From positions 2,418,001 to 2,482,000 of the forward strand of contig NZ_CP039393.1 of the NCBI RefSeq assembly GCF_004803695.1: a stretch of DNA of 64,000 nt. Direction: 5' to 3'. The position numbers were made by a program, and so were the translations under genes. Below the pieces are notes generated by a model. It made no database searches. It worked only from the letters and a program-made list of their open reading frames with translations, and was not told the DNA's origin. Source of the stretch: Muribaculum gordoncarteri. GTDB taxonomy: Bacteria > Bacteroidota > Bacteroidia > Bacteroidales > Muribaculaceae. Positions 17,745 through 25,890 of this stretch are shown one piece after another (within the stretch, counting starts at the first letter, position 1; every line of letters starts with the position of its first letter).

Positions 17745-18704
17745 CTATTTCTGCAATCCTTCAAGAATACGCTTCAACACCACCTGAGCCGAAATCTCAC
17801 GGTTGGCGGCTTCGGGAATCACCAGCGACCTCGGGCCCTCGATTACATCGTCGCTAACAATCATGTTGCGGCGCACGGGCAGGCAGTGCATGAAGTAAGC
17901 GTTGTTGGTCAGCGCCATCTTCTCGGCCGTCACGGTCCAGCTGCGGTCGGTGCTTATCACCTTGCCGTAATTGGGATCCATGTAGGCGCTCCAGTTCTTG
18001 GCATATACGAAGTCGGCACCCTCAAGAGCCTTGTCCTGATCATACTCAACCTTGGCATTGCCCACAAACTCGGGAGCGAGTTCGTAGCCGTGGGGGTGCG
18101 TTATCACGAAGTCGTAGCCGGCGGCGTTCATCCACTCGGCAAACGAGTTGGGTACAGCCTGGGGAAGAGCCTTGGGGTGAGGAGCCCATGTCATCACCAC
18201 CTTGGGACGCTCAACGGTCTTGTACTCCTCGATGGTTATCAGGTCGGCAAACGACTGCAACGGATGACGCGTAGCCGCTTCCATCGAGAACACGGGGCGG
18301 CCTGAATATCGGATGAACTGGTTGATTATCTTCTCCTCGTAGTCGTCGGCCTTGGACTCGAAACGCGCAAACGACCTGACGCCTATCACATCGCAGTAGC
18401 ATCCCATAACCGGAATGGCCTCAAGCAGATGCTCGGGCTTGTCGCCGTCCATGATGACTCCGCGCTCGGTTTCAAGCTTCCATGCTCCCTGATTGACATC
18501 GAGCACCATCACGTTCATGCCCAAATTCATGGCAGCCTTCTGGGTGCTCAATCGGGTACGCAGCGATGAGTTGAAAAAGAGCATGAGCAGGGTCTTGTTC
18601 TCACCGAGATTTTTGTAGCCGAATCGGTTGGCTTTCACTTCAAGCGCCTCGGCCACAGCAGTGCGGAGGTCGCCTATGTCATGTACATTGGTAAAATTTC
18701 GCAT
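17745..18704 (-). CDS. argF': N-succinylornithine carbamoyltransferase
   Basis: 319 residues of the transcarbamylase family, catalysing carbamoyl transfer to an acylated ornithine in the Bacteroidota arginine pathway. The carbamoyl-phosphate loop SSLRTR is at 46-51, with HPLQ (147-150) and HCLP (273-276). Residue 90 is proline (GDKPEH), the position where Pro marks the succinyl-ornithine enzyme of Bacteroides fragilis and Glu marks the acetyl-ornithine enzyme of Xanthomonas. This residue supports the N-succinyl specificity. It heads a two-gene unit with the formate channel. Confidence 0.92.
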   Translation of the reverse strand: MRNFTNVHDIGDLRTAVAEALEVKANRFGYKNLGENKTLLMLFFNSSLRTRLSTQKAAMNLGMNVMVLDVNQGAWKLETERGVIMDGDKPEHLLEAIPVMGCYCDVIGVRSFARFESKADDYEEKIINQFIRYSGRPVFSMEAATRHPLQSFADLITIEEYKTVERPKVVMTWAPHPKALPQAVPNSFAEWMNAAGYDFVITHPHGYELAPEFVGNAKVEYDQDKALEGADFVYAKNWSAYMDPNYGKVISTDRSWTVTAEKMALTNNAYFMHCLPVRRNMIVSDDVIEGPRSLVIPEAANREISAQVVLKRILEGLQK

Positions 18705-18790
18705 TACAGGTATATTTTTTCTCTTTAAATCGAGTGCAAGTTAATCATTTATTCGCTAACCAGCGGCAATTTGTCAACTAAAATTAACAA

Positions 18791-18831
18791 GCAAGGCAAC
18801 CGTAGCGGTAAAATACCTGCGGTTGCCTTGC
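18791..18831. terminator. Hairpin between argF' and the peptide transporter
   Basis: A perfect 12-bp stem (18791-18802 with 18820-18831) has an inner GGTA/TACC pairing. The clear T-run (18834-18838) is on the plus strand, although both neighbours run on the minus strand. On the minus side the tail is only TTGTTAATTTT. It is still the only candidate terminator for the transporter gene. Confidence 0.65.
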
Positions 18832-18861
18832 CGTTTTTATTAGTCAAGTCGACGGGTTATA

Positions 18862-20553
18862 TCATATAGCGTCATCCTCAACATTGTCCACGGGATCAAG
18901 CGCGGGAGCATCGGATGTAGCGGCCTCGAGCTTCTTCATTATAGCGAAGATAAATGTAGCCGAGATGCCGCAGATGATGATGAGGATTCCCCAAAGCCAT
19001 GCAAGCGAAATCTTGCCCCAAAGCAACATGGGTATCGACACGAGGTAGTTACCGATGGCCGTAGCTGCAAACCATCCGCCCATCATGGCGCCCTTGTACT
19101 TGGGAGGAGCCACCTTTGACACGAAGGAGATACCCATAGGCGACAACAGAAGCTCGGCAAATGTGAGCAACAGATAGGTCGAAATCAGCCAGTTGGGCGA
19201 TACGGCTCCCTGAGTTCCGGCAAGGCCGAGCGAACCGATAACCATGACACCGTAAGCGATACCGGCCATTACCATACCGTAGCCGATCTTGCGGGGTGCC
19301 GAAGGCTCCTTCTTGCGCGAAGCGAGCCATCCGAACAACGCGAGCGACACCGGAGTGAGCGCAACCACATAGAACGGGTTGAACTGCTGATACTGCTGAG
19401 GCTGGATGCCTTCAACCACTTCAGGAGTTATATTGTAGATGTAAACGAGAGCACCTGCTACGGCTGCAAGGATCAGAGCCGATATTGCGCGACCTGAGTT
19501 GCTGCGGGTCTGGAAGAGGTTGAAAAGTGCATAAACGCCGATGAATATAGCGGTAAGAGCCCACACGTTGAATCCGATTCGGGTCCATCCTGTAGCTTCG
19601 GGCGAAGTACAGCTCTTGGCAAATTCAGTGAGAGTGGCACCGTTCTGATGGAATACCATCCAGAAGAAGATGACAACAGCAAACACGAGAAGAAGAGCGA
19701 TGATGCGGCTCTTGGTCTGCGAGGGAGTGAGTTCGGGACCGTTATTTACAGCCGATGCGGCCGATGCCGACTTCTTGTCGGTGATTACCTGAGCGTAAGC
19801 GCGACGGCCGATAATGTAGACAAGGAAGCTGACAATGAGCGAAACACATGCCACACCGAATCCGTAGCCGTAGCCGGTCGACAGGGTGTCGATATATTTC
19901 AAGCAGAACTCGCCGAGCGATGCGCCCACCTGCATTCCGCTCTCATTGATCGTAGCCACGAGGTCGGCGGCGTTTTCATGTCCGTCAAGATATGCGTTAC
20001 ACAGTGCGGGAAGCTTCTGATTGTAGACAAGACCCTGACCCTTCATGGCCATGTTACACATAGCGGTGGCGGTCATGGGCGCATACATCGAGCCGATGTT
20101 GATTGCCATGTAGAAAATCGAGAATGCCGAGTCGCGCTGCGACGAGTAACGGGGATCGTTGTAGAGGTCGCCCACCATAACCTGGAGATTACCCTTGAAC
20201 AATCCCGTGCCGACGGCAATCAGCGCAAGAGCGGCACATAGCACAATCAGCGACGAAGTGCTGCGTATTTCAGTGGGGATGGCCATTATCAGGTAGCCCA
20301 CAAACATGATGCAGATACCCGTGACGACACACTTTGAGAAACTCCACTTGTCGGCAACCCAACCTCCAATCAGAGGCATAAAGTAGACCAAGGCAAGGAA
20401 AATGGCATAGATTTGACCTGAAACTGCGGCATCGAAGCCGAATTTCGCCTGCAGGAACAGCAGGAAGATCGCGAGCATGGTGTAGTAGCCGAAACGTTCG
20501 CCCATATTGGCAAGCGACAGCACATACAAGCCCGCAGGTTGATTTTTAAACAT
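18862..20553 (-). CDS. Proton-coupled oligopeptide transporter (POT/PTR family)
   Basis: 563 residues and 12-14 hydrophobic helices, an inner-membrane MFS transporter for di- and tripeptides. The POT signature GERFGYYTMLAIFLLF is near the N-terminus and GTGLFKGNLQVMVGDLY follows in the first half. The first glutamate of the proton-coupling ExxER motif is replaced by Asn (N16-M-G-E19-R20), so coupling may differ from DtpA-type transporters. Its own transcript ends at the hairpin 18791-18831. Confidence 0.92.
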   Translation of the reverse strand: MFKNQPAGLYVLSLANMGERFGYYTMLAIFLLFLQAKFGFDAAVSGQIYAIFLALVYFMPLIGGWVADKWSFSKCVVTGICIMFVGYLIMAIPTEIRSTSSLIVLCAALALIAVGTGLFKGNLQVMVGDLYNDPRYSSQRDSAFSIFYMAINIGSMYAPMTATAMCNMAMKGQGLVYNQKLPALCNAYLDGHENAADLVATINESGMQVGASLGEFCLKYIDTLSTGYGYGFGVACVSLIVSFLVYIIGRRAYAQVITDKKSASAASAVNNGPELTPSQTKSRIIALLLVFAVVIFFWMVFHQNGATLTEFAKSCTSPEATGWTRIGFNVWALTAIFIGVYALFNLFQTRSNSGRAISALILAAVAGALVYIYNITPEVVEGIQPQQYQQFNPFYVVALTPVSLALFGWLASRKKEPSAPRKIGYGMVMAGIAYGVMVIGSLGLAGTQGAVSPNWLISTYLLLTFAELLLSPMGISFVSKVAPPKYKGAMMGGWFAATAIGNYLVSIPMLLWGKISLAWLWGILIIICGISATFIFAIMKKLEAATSDAPALDPVDNVEDDAI

Positions 20554-20614
20554 AAGTTGACTTTTAATTATTTATAATGATTGGAATATTTCTTTACGGG
20601 TGACCGGTAGAAGC

Positions 20615-21058
20615 TCATTGGGCCGCGCCTTCGGCCTGCTGCTTGGCAAGGAATGCCACGGCATAGAGCCGCATCTGCTTCACGAGGGCGGCGAGTCCGT
20701 TGCTTCGCGTCGGCGACAGGTTCTCCGACAGGCCTATGCGGTCGATGAAGTATAGGTCGCTGTCAACGATTTCACGCGGAGTGTGACCCGACAGCACCTT
20801 TACAAGCATGCTTATGATTCCCTTCACGATTATAGCGTCACTGTCGGCGGTGTACTCGATTTTTCCCTCGGGGGTCAACTCGGCATGGAGCCATGCACGG
20901 CTCTGGCAGCCCTCGATAAGATGCTCGGGTGTACGATAGGCCTCGTCGATGGGAGGCAACGCATTGCCCATGTCGATTATATAGGCGTAACGGTCCATCC
21001 AGTCATCGATGTCGGCAAACTCTTCAATTATTTCGTCCTGTAGCTGATTTATAGTCAT
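20615..21058 (-). CDS. sufE: SufE-family cysteine desulfurase activator
   Basis: 147 residues starting at MTINQLQDEIIEEF (21058). A longer open frame upstream overlaps the preceding gene and is not needed. SufE accepts persulfide sulfur from SufS for Fe-S cluster assembly in the cytosol. The sulfur-carrying cysteine is C51 in IEGCQSRAWL, the same position as in E. coli SufE. No sufBCDS genes are adjacent. It lies 19 bases after the M28 lipoprotein gene and is probably cotranscribed with it. Confidence 0.92.
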   Translation of the reverse strand: MTINQLQDEIIEEFADIDDWMDRYAYIIDMGNALPPIDEAYRTPEHLIEGCQSRAWLHAELTPEGKIEYTADSDAIIVKGIISMLVKVLSGHTPREIVDSDLYFIDRIGLSENLSPTRSNGLAALVKQMRLYAVAFLAKQQAEGAAQ

Positions 21059-21077
21059 TGTATATGTAGTTTTGTTG

Positions 21078-22073
21078 TTATTCGGCTTTTTCGTGATATA
21101 ATACGTTGGCCACGGTCTGTCCCACCGCCTTAAGCGTGTTCTTGTCGATGTGCTCCATGTCATCGTTTACGGTGTGCCACACAGGCGAGAATGTACCAGT
21201 TTCGGGATGGCCACACTCGATGATGTCGATGCAGGGGATACCGGCACGGTTGATAAACGTGTGGTCGTCGATAAGACCGCCGCGCTGATCGTTACTGAAC
21301 ACCTTGCCGTAACCCGAGGCCGAGGCCATGCTCCATACCTTGTCGTTGACCGCGCGGGCATAGTAGTCCGACACATATTCACGCGGGAATGTGGCATCGA
21401 TGCCGCCCACCATGTCGAGCAATATTCCGTAGCGGGGAAGCGTGCTTTGCGTGTAAGGCATATTCTTAATCCAGTACTGGGTTCCGATGCACCACGTTTC
21501 CTCCGACGCGCCCCATCCGTCGGAGCGGCCTGAGTCCTCACCGTCGACAAAGAGGATGTCAACTCCCACATCGGGACGCTTGGCGCTCATCTGACGCGCT
21601 ATTTCAAGCAGCACACCCACTCCGCTGGCTCCGTCATTGGCTCCGGGCACGGCTCTCGCCCTGTTCTCGATATTGGGGTCATTGTCGGCCCAGGGACGGG
21701 TGTCCCAATGCGCCACGAGCAGCACTCTCTTGGGCTTGTCGACTCCGTATCGGCCCATTATGTTTATAATGGGCATGGCGCCGTCGAGATAATTCTTCAA
21801 AGCAGCCCGCTGCACGATGACAGTGTCGGCGCCATAGCGCGACAGGCTGTTTATCAGGTAGTCGGCACAAGCCGCGTGTCCCGTAGAGCCGGGAACCCTC
21901 GGCCCGAAATCGACCTGGGTCTTGACATATTTATACGCGCTGTCGGCATTGAAATTCACGATGTCGATAGTCGCCGGAGCCTCGATGACTTCAACTGTCG
22001 ATTGCTTCTTTGCGCCTTTACAGCCTGCGATAAACATTGCAAGAATGATTATAGCAAAATGAAGTGATTTCAT
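21078..22073 (-). CDS. M28 family zinc peptidase / glutaminyl cyclase-like lipoprotein
   Basis: 331 residues from ATG 22073. The N-terminus MKSLHFAIIILAMFIAGC is a lipoprotein signal with the acylated cysteine at residue 18. Zinc-ligand regions of the M28 fold are visible: VAHWDTRPWAD, GANDGASGVGVLLE, VDGEDSG, and a late HTFIN. The set resembles bacterial glutaminyl-peptide cyclotransferases (QC) as much as aminopeptidases, and the two cannot be separated by eye. It is anchored in the envelope and probably cotranscribed with sufE. Confidence 0.85.
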   Translation of the reverse strand: MKSLHFAIIILAMFIAGCKGAKKQSTVEVIEAPATIDIVNFNADSAYKYVKTQVDFGPRVPGSTGHAACADYLINSLSRYGADTVIVQRAALKNYLDGAMPIINIMGRYGVDKPKRVLLVAHWDTRPWADNDPNIENRARAVPGANDGASGVGVLLEIARQMSAKRPDVGVDILFVDGEDSGRSDGWGASEETWCIGTQYWIKNMPYTQSTLPRYGILLDMVGGIDATFPREYVSDYYARAVNDKVWSMASASGYGKVFSNDQRGGLIDDHTFINRAGIPCIDIIECGHPETGTFSPVWHTVNDDMEHIDKNTLKAVGQTVANVLYHEKAE

Positions 22074-22096
22074 ATATTTATAGGTATCCAATTTGT

Positions 22097-22126
22097 CAAA
22101 GTTACAAAAAAGTAACAGTTTGACAA
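22097..22126 (-). promoter_or_regulatory. Promoter of the M28 lipoprotein-sufE unit, inside an inverted repeat
   Basis: On the minus strand the -7 box TAACTTTG (22097-22104) and the -33 TTG (22124-22126) are 19 bases apart. An inverted repeat, TTGTCAAA-GTTAC (22093-22105) against GTAAC-ag-TTTGACAA (22112-22126), covers both elements and looks like an operator. Confidence 0.6.
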
Positions 22127-22153
22127 CGATTCAATCTCTCACCCCGCCCGCTT

Positions 22154-23584
22154 TTATACATTTTTTAACTTTTCAAGAGTCTTGGTGAACGAAACACACT
22201 CAGGCACCTCGGGCAGGAAGTGGGTCACATATATCAATGTGGGCGAGTCGCGATGCACAAGCGCGTTGACAACCGCTCTCACGCTGCGCTTGCGTGCGGC
22301 ATCGAGTCCGTGCAGGGGTTCGTCGAGAATCAGCAGGTCGGGGTGCTTGATGAGCGTGCGTGCAATCAGCACCATCCGCTGCTCACCTGTCGACAATGTG
22401 GAGTAACGCCTGTCGGCAAATGACTCGAGATGAAACAGCTCAAGCCAGCGCATAGCGGCTTCATAGTTGGAGGCGTTGGTGCGTCCGAAGCTACCCAGCG
22501 TGTTTCCAAGACCCTGAGCAACGACATCGGCCACAGTGCCCTGGTGACGGAAATAGAGGTGCATCTCGGGCGACACATATCCTATGCGGCTCTTTATGTC
22601 CCAGATGCTCTCGCCGCTTCCTCGCTTGCGGTCAAAGATAGTGATGTCGTTGGAATAGGCCTGCGGATTGTCGGCATACACAAGGCTGAGCAACACCGAC
22701 TTTCCGGCACCGTTTGGCCCGGCAAGAGCCCAGCATTCGCCGCGGCGCACGGTCCACGACACATTCTCAAGAATCATGCGTCGGCCATATTTCACATTGC
22801 AGCCGCGAAGCTCGAGTGCCACCTCGTAATGCTTTGTCACGCGAGTCGACTTGGGGATGCGCTCAAGGTCGACGGCATAATCCATAAGCGACATGACGCG
22901 GTTGCGCACAATCTGCACATCGCCCTCGCGCGTTATCGGCTCGCCTATGCGCATGTCGATCATCGGTATCACCGTGTCGACCACTGCCGGTATCTCGCCG
23001 GGATTGCACAACAGCAGCATCACCGAGATGCCTCGCGACGACATGTCGGCTATAGCCTCGTCGAGCAGGTCGCGCGACGCAGCATCAAGACCTATGTAGG
23101 GATTGTCCATTATAAGCAGGTCGGGCGACTCAAGCAGCACGTTGACCACAAGGAGCTTGCGCAGCTCGCCGCTCGACAGGAAGTTGACCTTCTTGTCCTC
23201 GATTCCCTCAAGGCGCATCCGGCGGCAATAGATGTCCCATTGCGGCATGTCGATGCGTTGTCCCATAAGCTCCCTCACCGTGGGGACTTCATCGTTCATC
23301 GTAGCCTCGTGACGCTGCTGGTAGTACTCGACATGAAAACCGCTGAGCGAGTGTATGTCGCCAAACTCGATGAACTTCACCTTCAGGTCGGGACGACACG
23401 GACGCACAATGTTGGTGGCAATGTTCCATCCCTTCTCAAGTATTCGCCCGAGCGTCGACTTGCCCGAGCCGTTGGCGCCTATCACCGCAGTCACACCCGA
23501 CTTCACGGTGACAGGGCAGGGATTGTCAACCGACAACCCCATATAACGCAACTTATCGCTTTCAAGCTTTATCAAGTCATTCAT
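22154..23584 (-). CDS. Two-domain ABC ATPase (ModF/PhrA-like)
   Basis: 476 residues from MNDLIKLES (23584), with two fused ATP-binding domains and no membrane part, as in E. coli ModF. Domain 1 has Walker A GANGSGKST (36-44) and LSSGE (136-140), but Walker B reads MDNP: N161 stands where the catalytic glutamate should be. Domain 2 is canonical: GPNGAGKSV (289-297), LSTGE, LDEP (D421, E422). One active and one degenerate site are therefore expected. No permease or molybdate gene is adjacent, so the substrate or process is unknown. Confidence 0.87.
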   Translation of the reverse strand: MNDLIKLESDKLRYMGLSVDNPCPVTVKSGVTAVIGANGSGKSTLGRILEKGWNIATNIVRPCRPDLKVKFIEFGDIHSLSGFHVEYYQQRHEATMNDEVPTVRELMGQRIDMPQWDIYCRRMRLEGIEDKKVNFLSSGELRKLLVVNVLLESPDLLIMDNPYIGLDAASRDLLDEAIADMSSRGISVMLLLCNPGEIPAVVDTVIPMIDMRIGEPITREGDVQIVRNRVMSLMDYAVDLERIPKSTRVTKHYEVALELRGCNVKYGRRMILENVSWTVRRGECWALAGPNGAGKSVLLSLVYADNPQAYSNDITIFDRKRGSGESIWDIKSRIGYVSPEMHLYFRHQGTVADVVAQGLGNTLGSFGRTNASNYEAAMRWLELFHLESFADRRYSTLSTGEQRMVLIARTLIKHPDLLILDEPLHGLDAARKRSVRAVVNALVHRDSPTLIYVTHFLPEVPECVSFTKTLEKLKNV

Positions 23585-23644
23585 TTCAATGCCTTTTATA
23601 CCCGGCGGCAATCGCCGCCATTACAATTCAAAATCATAATTGCA

Positions 23645-23652
23645 CAAATTTA
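23645..23652 (-). promoter_or_regulatory. -7 box for the ModF-like gene
   Basis: TAAATTTG on the minus strand, about 60 bases from the start. The nearest TTG (23678-23680) gives a long 25-base spacer. Confidence 0.5.
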
Positions 23653-23672
23653 AGTTTTTTACGCCAATTACA

Positions 23673-23704
23673 TTGCGCAATGTCATGATAAATGATTAAT
23701 TTTG
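23673..23704 (+). promoter_or_regulatory. Promoter of tyrS
   Basis: TTG 23673-23675, 21-base spacer, and TAATTTTG 23697-23704. Start of transcription is expected near 23711, about 48 bases before the ATG. This shows that the in-frame start at 23702 is too early. Confidence 0.65.
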
Positions 23705-23758
23705 CAACTCAAAATCCACTTGATACATTTAGATACAAACTATATTTTTTATCATTCG

Positions 23759-25051
23759 ATGAATTTTATCGACGAACTTAAATGGCGCGGGATGGTACAC
23801 ACCATGATTCCCGGCACCGAAGAACTGCTTGAAAAAGAGCAGGTCACCGCTTACGTGGGTATCGACCCCACTGCCGACTCACTTCACATAGGCCACTTGT
23901 GCGGAGTGATGATGCTCCGTCACCTTCAGCGTTGCGGCCACAAACCGCTCGCACTCGTGGGCGGCGCCACCGGCATGATAGGCGACCCTTCGGGCAAGTC
24001 GACCGAGCGTAACCTGCTCGACGAAGCCACCCTGCGTCACAATCAGGAATGCATAAAGAAGCAACTCGCAAAGTTCCTTGATTTCGAGTCAGACGCTCCC
24101 AACAAGGCCGAGCTCGTCAACAACTACGACTGGATGAAGGACTTCTCGTTCCTCGACTTTGCCCGCATCGTGGGCAAGCACATCACCGTCAACTACATGA
24201 TGGCGAAAGACTCGGTGCAGAAACGCCTCAACGGTGAGACTCGTGACGGACTTTCATTCACCGAGTTCACCTATCAGCTCCTCCAGGGATACGACTTCCT
24301 CCACCTATACGAAACCAAGGGCTGCAAGCTGCAAATGGGTGGCTCTGACCAGTGGGGCAACATCACAACCGGTACCGAGCTTATTCGCCGCACCAACGGC
24401 GGTGAGGCTTTCGCGCTGACTTGCCCGCTTATCACAAAGGCTGATGGTGGAAAATTCGGAAAGACCGAGAGCGGCAACGTATGGCTCGATCCCCGATACA
24501 CTTCACCCTACAAGTTCTACCAGTTCTGGCTCAACGTGTCGGATGCCGATGCCGAGAAATATATCAAGATCTTCACCGAGCTTACCCGCGAAGAGATCGA
24601 CGAACTTGTTGCCGAGCAGGCCAAGGATCCCGGACAGCGTCCGCTGCAGAAGCGCCTCGCCAAGGAGGTCACCACTATGGTACACTCGGCTGCCGACTAC
24701 GAAGCCGCTGTGGAGGCATCGCAGATTCTCTTCAGCAACAAGGCCGGCGACATCCTGCGCCGCATCGACGAGGACACACTCCTTGCCGTATTTGAAGGCG
24801 TGCCCACATTTGAGATTGCAAAGGCCGACCTCGACGGCTCGGTTAAAATCGTTGACCTGCTTACCGAAAAGGCTGCCGTGTTCCCCAGCAAAGGCGAGTT
24901 ACGCAAGCTTGCACAGCAGGGAGGCTTCTCCATCAACAAGGAGAAAGTGACTGAAATCAACGAGCCCGCAACTCAAAGTTTGCTCCTCAACGACAAGTAT
25001 ATACTCGTTCAGAAGGGCAAGAAGAACTACTTCCTTTTGATTGCCAAATAA
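23759..25051 (+). CDS. tyrS: Tyrosine--tRNA ligase
   Basis: 430 residues, a class I aminoacyl-tRNA synthetase charging tRNA-Tyr. The start [11 protein letters not shown] at 23759 lies downstream of the promoter. The HIGH signature is at 43-46 (ADSLHIGHL), the tyrosine-site motif GGSDQWGNI follows, and KFGKTESGN corresponds to KMSKS. The C-terminal 80 residues form the S4-like RNA-binding domain ([22 protein letters not shown]). The tRNA-Gln promoter begins 20 bases after its stop. Confidence 0.97.
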   Translation: MNFIDELKWRGMVHTMIPGTEELLEKEQVTAYVGIDPTADSLHIGHLCGVMMLRHLQRCGHKPLALVGGATGMIGDPSGKSTERNLLDEATLRHNQECIKKQLAKFLDFESDAPNKAELVNNYDWMKDFSFLDFARIVGKHITVNYMMAKDSVQKRLNGETRDGLSFTEFTYQLLQGYDFLHLYETKGCKLQMGGSDQWGNITTGTELIRRTNGGEAFALTCPLITKADGGKFGKTESGNVWLDPRYTSPYKFYQFWLNVSDADAEKYIKIFTELTREEIDELVAEQAKDPGQRPLQKRLAKEVTTMVHSAADYEAAVEASQILFSNKAGDILRRIDEDTLLAVFEGVPTFEIAKADLDGSVKIVDLLTEKAAVFPSKGELRKLAQQGGFSINKEKVTEINEPATQSLLLNDKYILVQKGKKNYFLLIAK

Positions 25052-25071
25052 CCAAATTTAGCAGCAAAATA

Positions 25072-25102
25072 TTGCATAGGTCGAAAAATCTCCTTACCTT
25101 TG
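25072..25102 (+). promoter_or_regulatory. Promoter of tRNA-Gln
   Basis: TTG 25072-25074, 20-base spacer, and TACCTTTG 25095-25102, about 36 bases before the mature tRNA end. Confidence 0.7.
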
Positions 25103-25138
25103 CAACGCTTTAGGCCTAACGGCTTGAGCAATAAGGAT

Positions 25139-25209
25139 TGTCTTATGGTGTAATGGTAGCACTGCAGTTTTTGGTTCTGCCTGTCTAGGTTCGAATCCTG
25201 GTAAGACAA
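25139..25209 (+). tRNA. tRNA-Gln (anticodon TTG)
   Basis: A 71-base cloverleaf. The acceptor stem TGTCTTA (25139-25145) pairs with TAAGACA (25202-25208), discriminator A25209. The T arm reads CTAGGTTCGAATCCTGG. The anticodon loop TTTTGGT gives anticodon TTG, reading CAA. The CCA end is not encoded. It has its own promoter and terminator, so it is a single-gene unit. Confidence 0.95.
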
Positions 25210-25217
25210 CACCCTCC

Positions 25218-25257
25218 CAAGGAGCTAAGCAACACGCTTGGCTCCTTGCTTATTTTA
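25218..25257 (+). terminator. Terminator of tRNA-Gln
   Basis: A 13-bp stem with one wobble (25218-25230 with 25236-25248) is followed by the T-rich sequence TATTTTAT. Confidence 0.8.
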
Positions 25258-25271
25258 TGCACCCACGTATT

Positions 25272-25396
25272 GTAGGGACGCGATACATCGCGTCCACATC
25301 AACAACGGGTAATTCACGGGCAACATGGATAATTCAACCTCCGTTCAACATTTATGGGCATTAACTATTTGCGGACGCGATGTATCGCGTCCCTAC
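25272..25396. repeat. REPIN-like inverted pair of GTAG-headed palindromes
   Basis: Two exact 24-base copies lie in opposite orientation at 25272-25295 and 25373-25396, separated by 77 bases. Each copy is GTAG followed by a hairpin with arms GGACGCGAT and ATCGCGTCC around AC. A GTAG head plus palindrome is the hallmark of REP elements mobilised by RAYT (Y1 tyrosine) transposases, and inverted doublets of about this size are called REPINs. The assignment rests on this architecture; no RAYT gene is in the window. The right-hand copy lies inside the 3' end of the adjacent minus-strand gene. Confidence 0.7.
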
Positions 25397-25811
25397 GTTT
25401 GCGGCGGAGCAGCTTGTCAAGCTTGCTTCGGCCGGATTTTTGTTGTTGAATGACAGGCTGTGGCTGAGTGGGTGTCGGTTGAGCAGTTGTCGGCTGCGTG
25501 GGTGCCGGCTGCGTGGGTTCTGTGGGGCGTGAAGGTGCGGATTTGGTGGCGGTTTTGCGGGCGCGGGCAAGGCGTCGCAGTTCACGGGCGCGGTAGCGGC
25601 GACGGATTGTGGGCATGATGAGCATGAATATGGCGCGGGGCACTCCGGAGGTCACCTCGATTATCGTCAGGTCGCGCTGATAGGCTTCGATTGCGGCGCA
25701 TATTTCGTCGCGATAGTGTTTAGGCAGACGATCGACTGCATCTTTCCACTCCTGATCAAACTTCAGATTCTTGCCCTTGCGGCTCGATGTTTTGGTTGTT
25801 GCGTTTTCCAT
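25365..25811 (-). CDS. Hypothetical basic protein with a Pro/Thr/Gln-rich linker
   Basis: 148 residues from MENATTKTSSRKG (25811). The N-terminal half (about 15-80) is a compact, probably helical segment (FDQEWKDAVDRLPKHYRDEI). It is followed by an Arg-rich patch (RRRYRARELRRLARARK) and a low-complexity stretch of PT/PQ repeats (about 95-125). The final codons, reading RRDAIHRVR, are the REP-like palindrome itself, and the stop TAG falls in the spacer between the two palindromes. No known family was recognised. A TATATTTG -7 box sits at 25827-25834 on the minus strand. Confidence 0.6.
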   Translation of the reverse strand: MENATTKTSSRKGKNLKFDQEWKDAVDRLPKHYRDEICAAIEAYQRDLTIIEVTSGVPRAIFMLIMPTIRRRYRARELRRLARARKTATKSAPSRPTEPTQPAPTQPTTAQPTPTQPQPVIQQQKSGRSKLDKLLRRKRRDAIHRVRK

Positions 25812-25826
25812 AATTACTTTTTTCAG

Positions 25827-25834
25827 CAAATATA
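25827..25834 (-). promoter_or_regulatory. -7 box for the small basic protein gene
   Basis: TATATTTG on the minus strand. Transcription would start about 10 bases before the ATG. No clear -33 element is seen. Confidence 0.4.
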
Positions 25835-25890
25835 TTACACCGAAGCCCCGCATTTCACCCCATAATGTCGCGAAGCGCACTTTTTTGTGC

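Noticed and set aside
22430-23653. A 407-codon plus-strand open frame opposite the ABC ATPase gene
   Set aside because: It is the shadow of the two-domain ATPase; histidine- and arginine-rich with no domain.
25139-25396. tRNA-Gln as integration site of a genomic island
   Set aside because: No direct repeat of the tRNA 3' end and no integrase is found. The palindromes downstream are explained as a REPIN-like pair.
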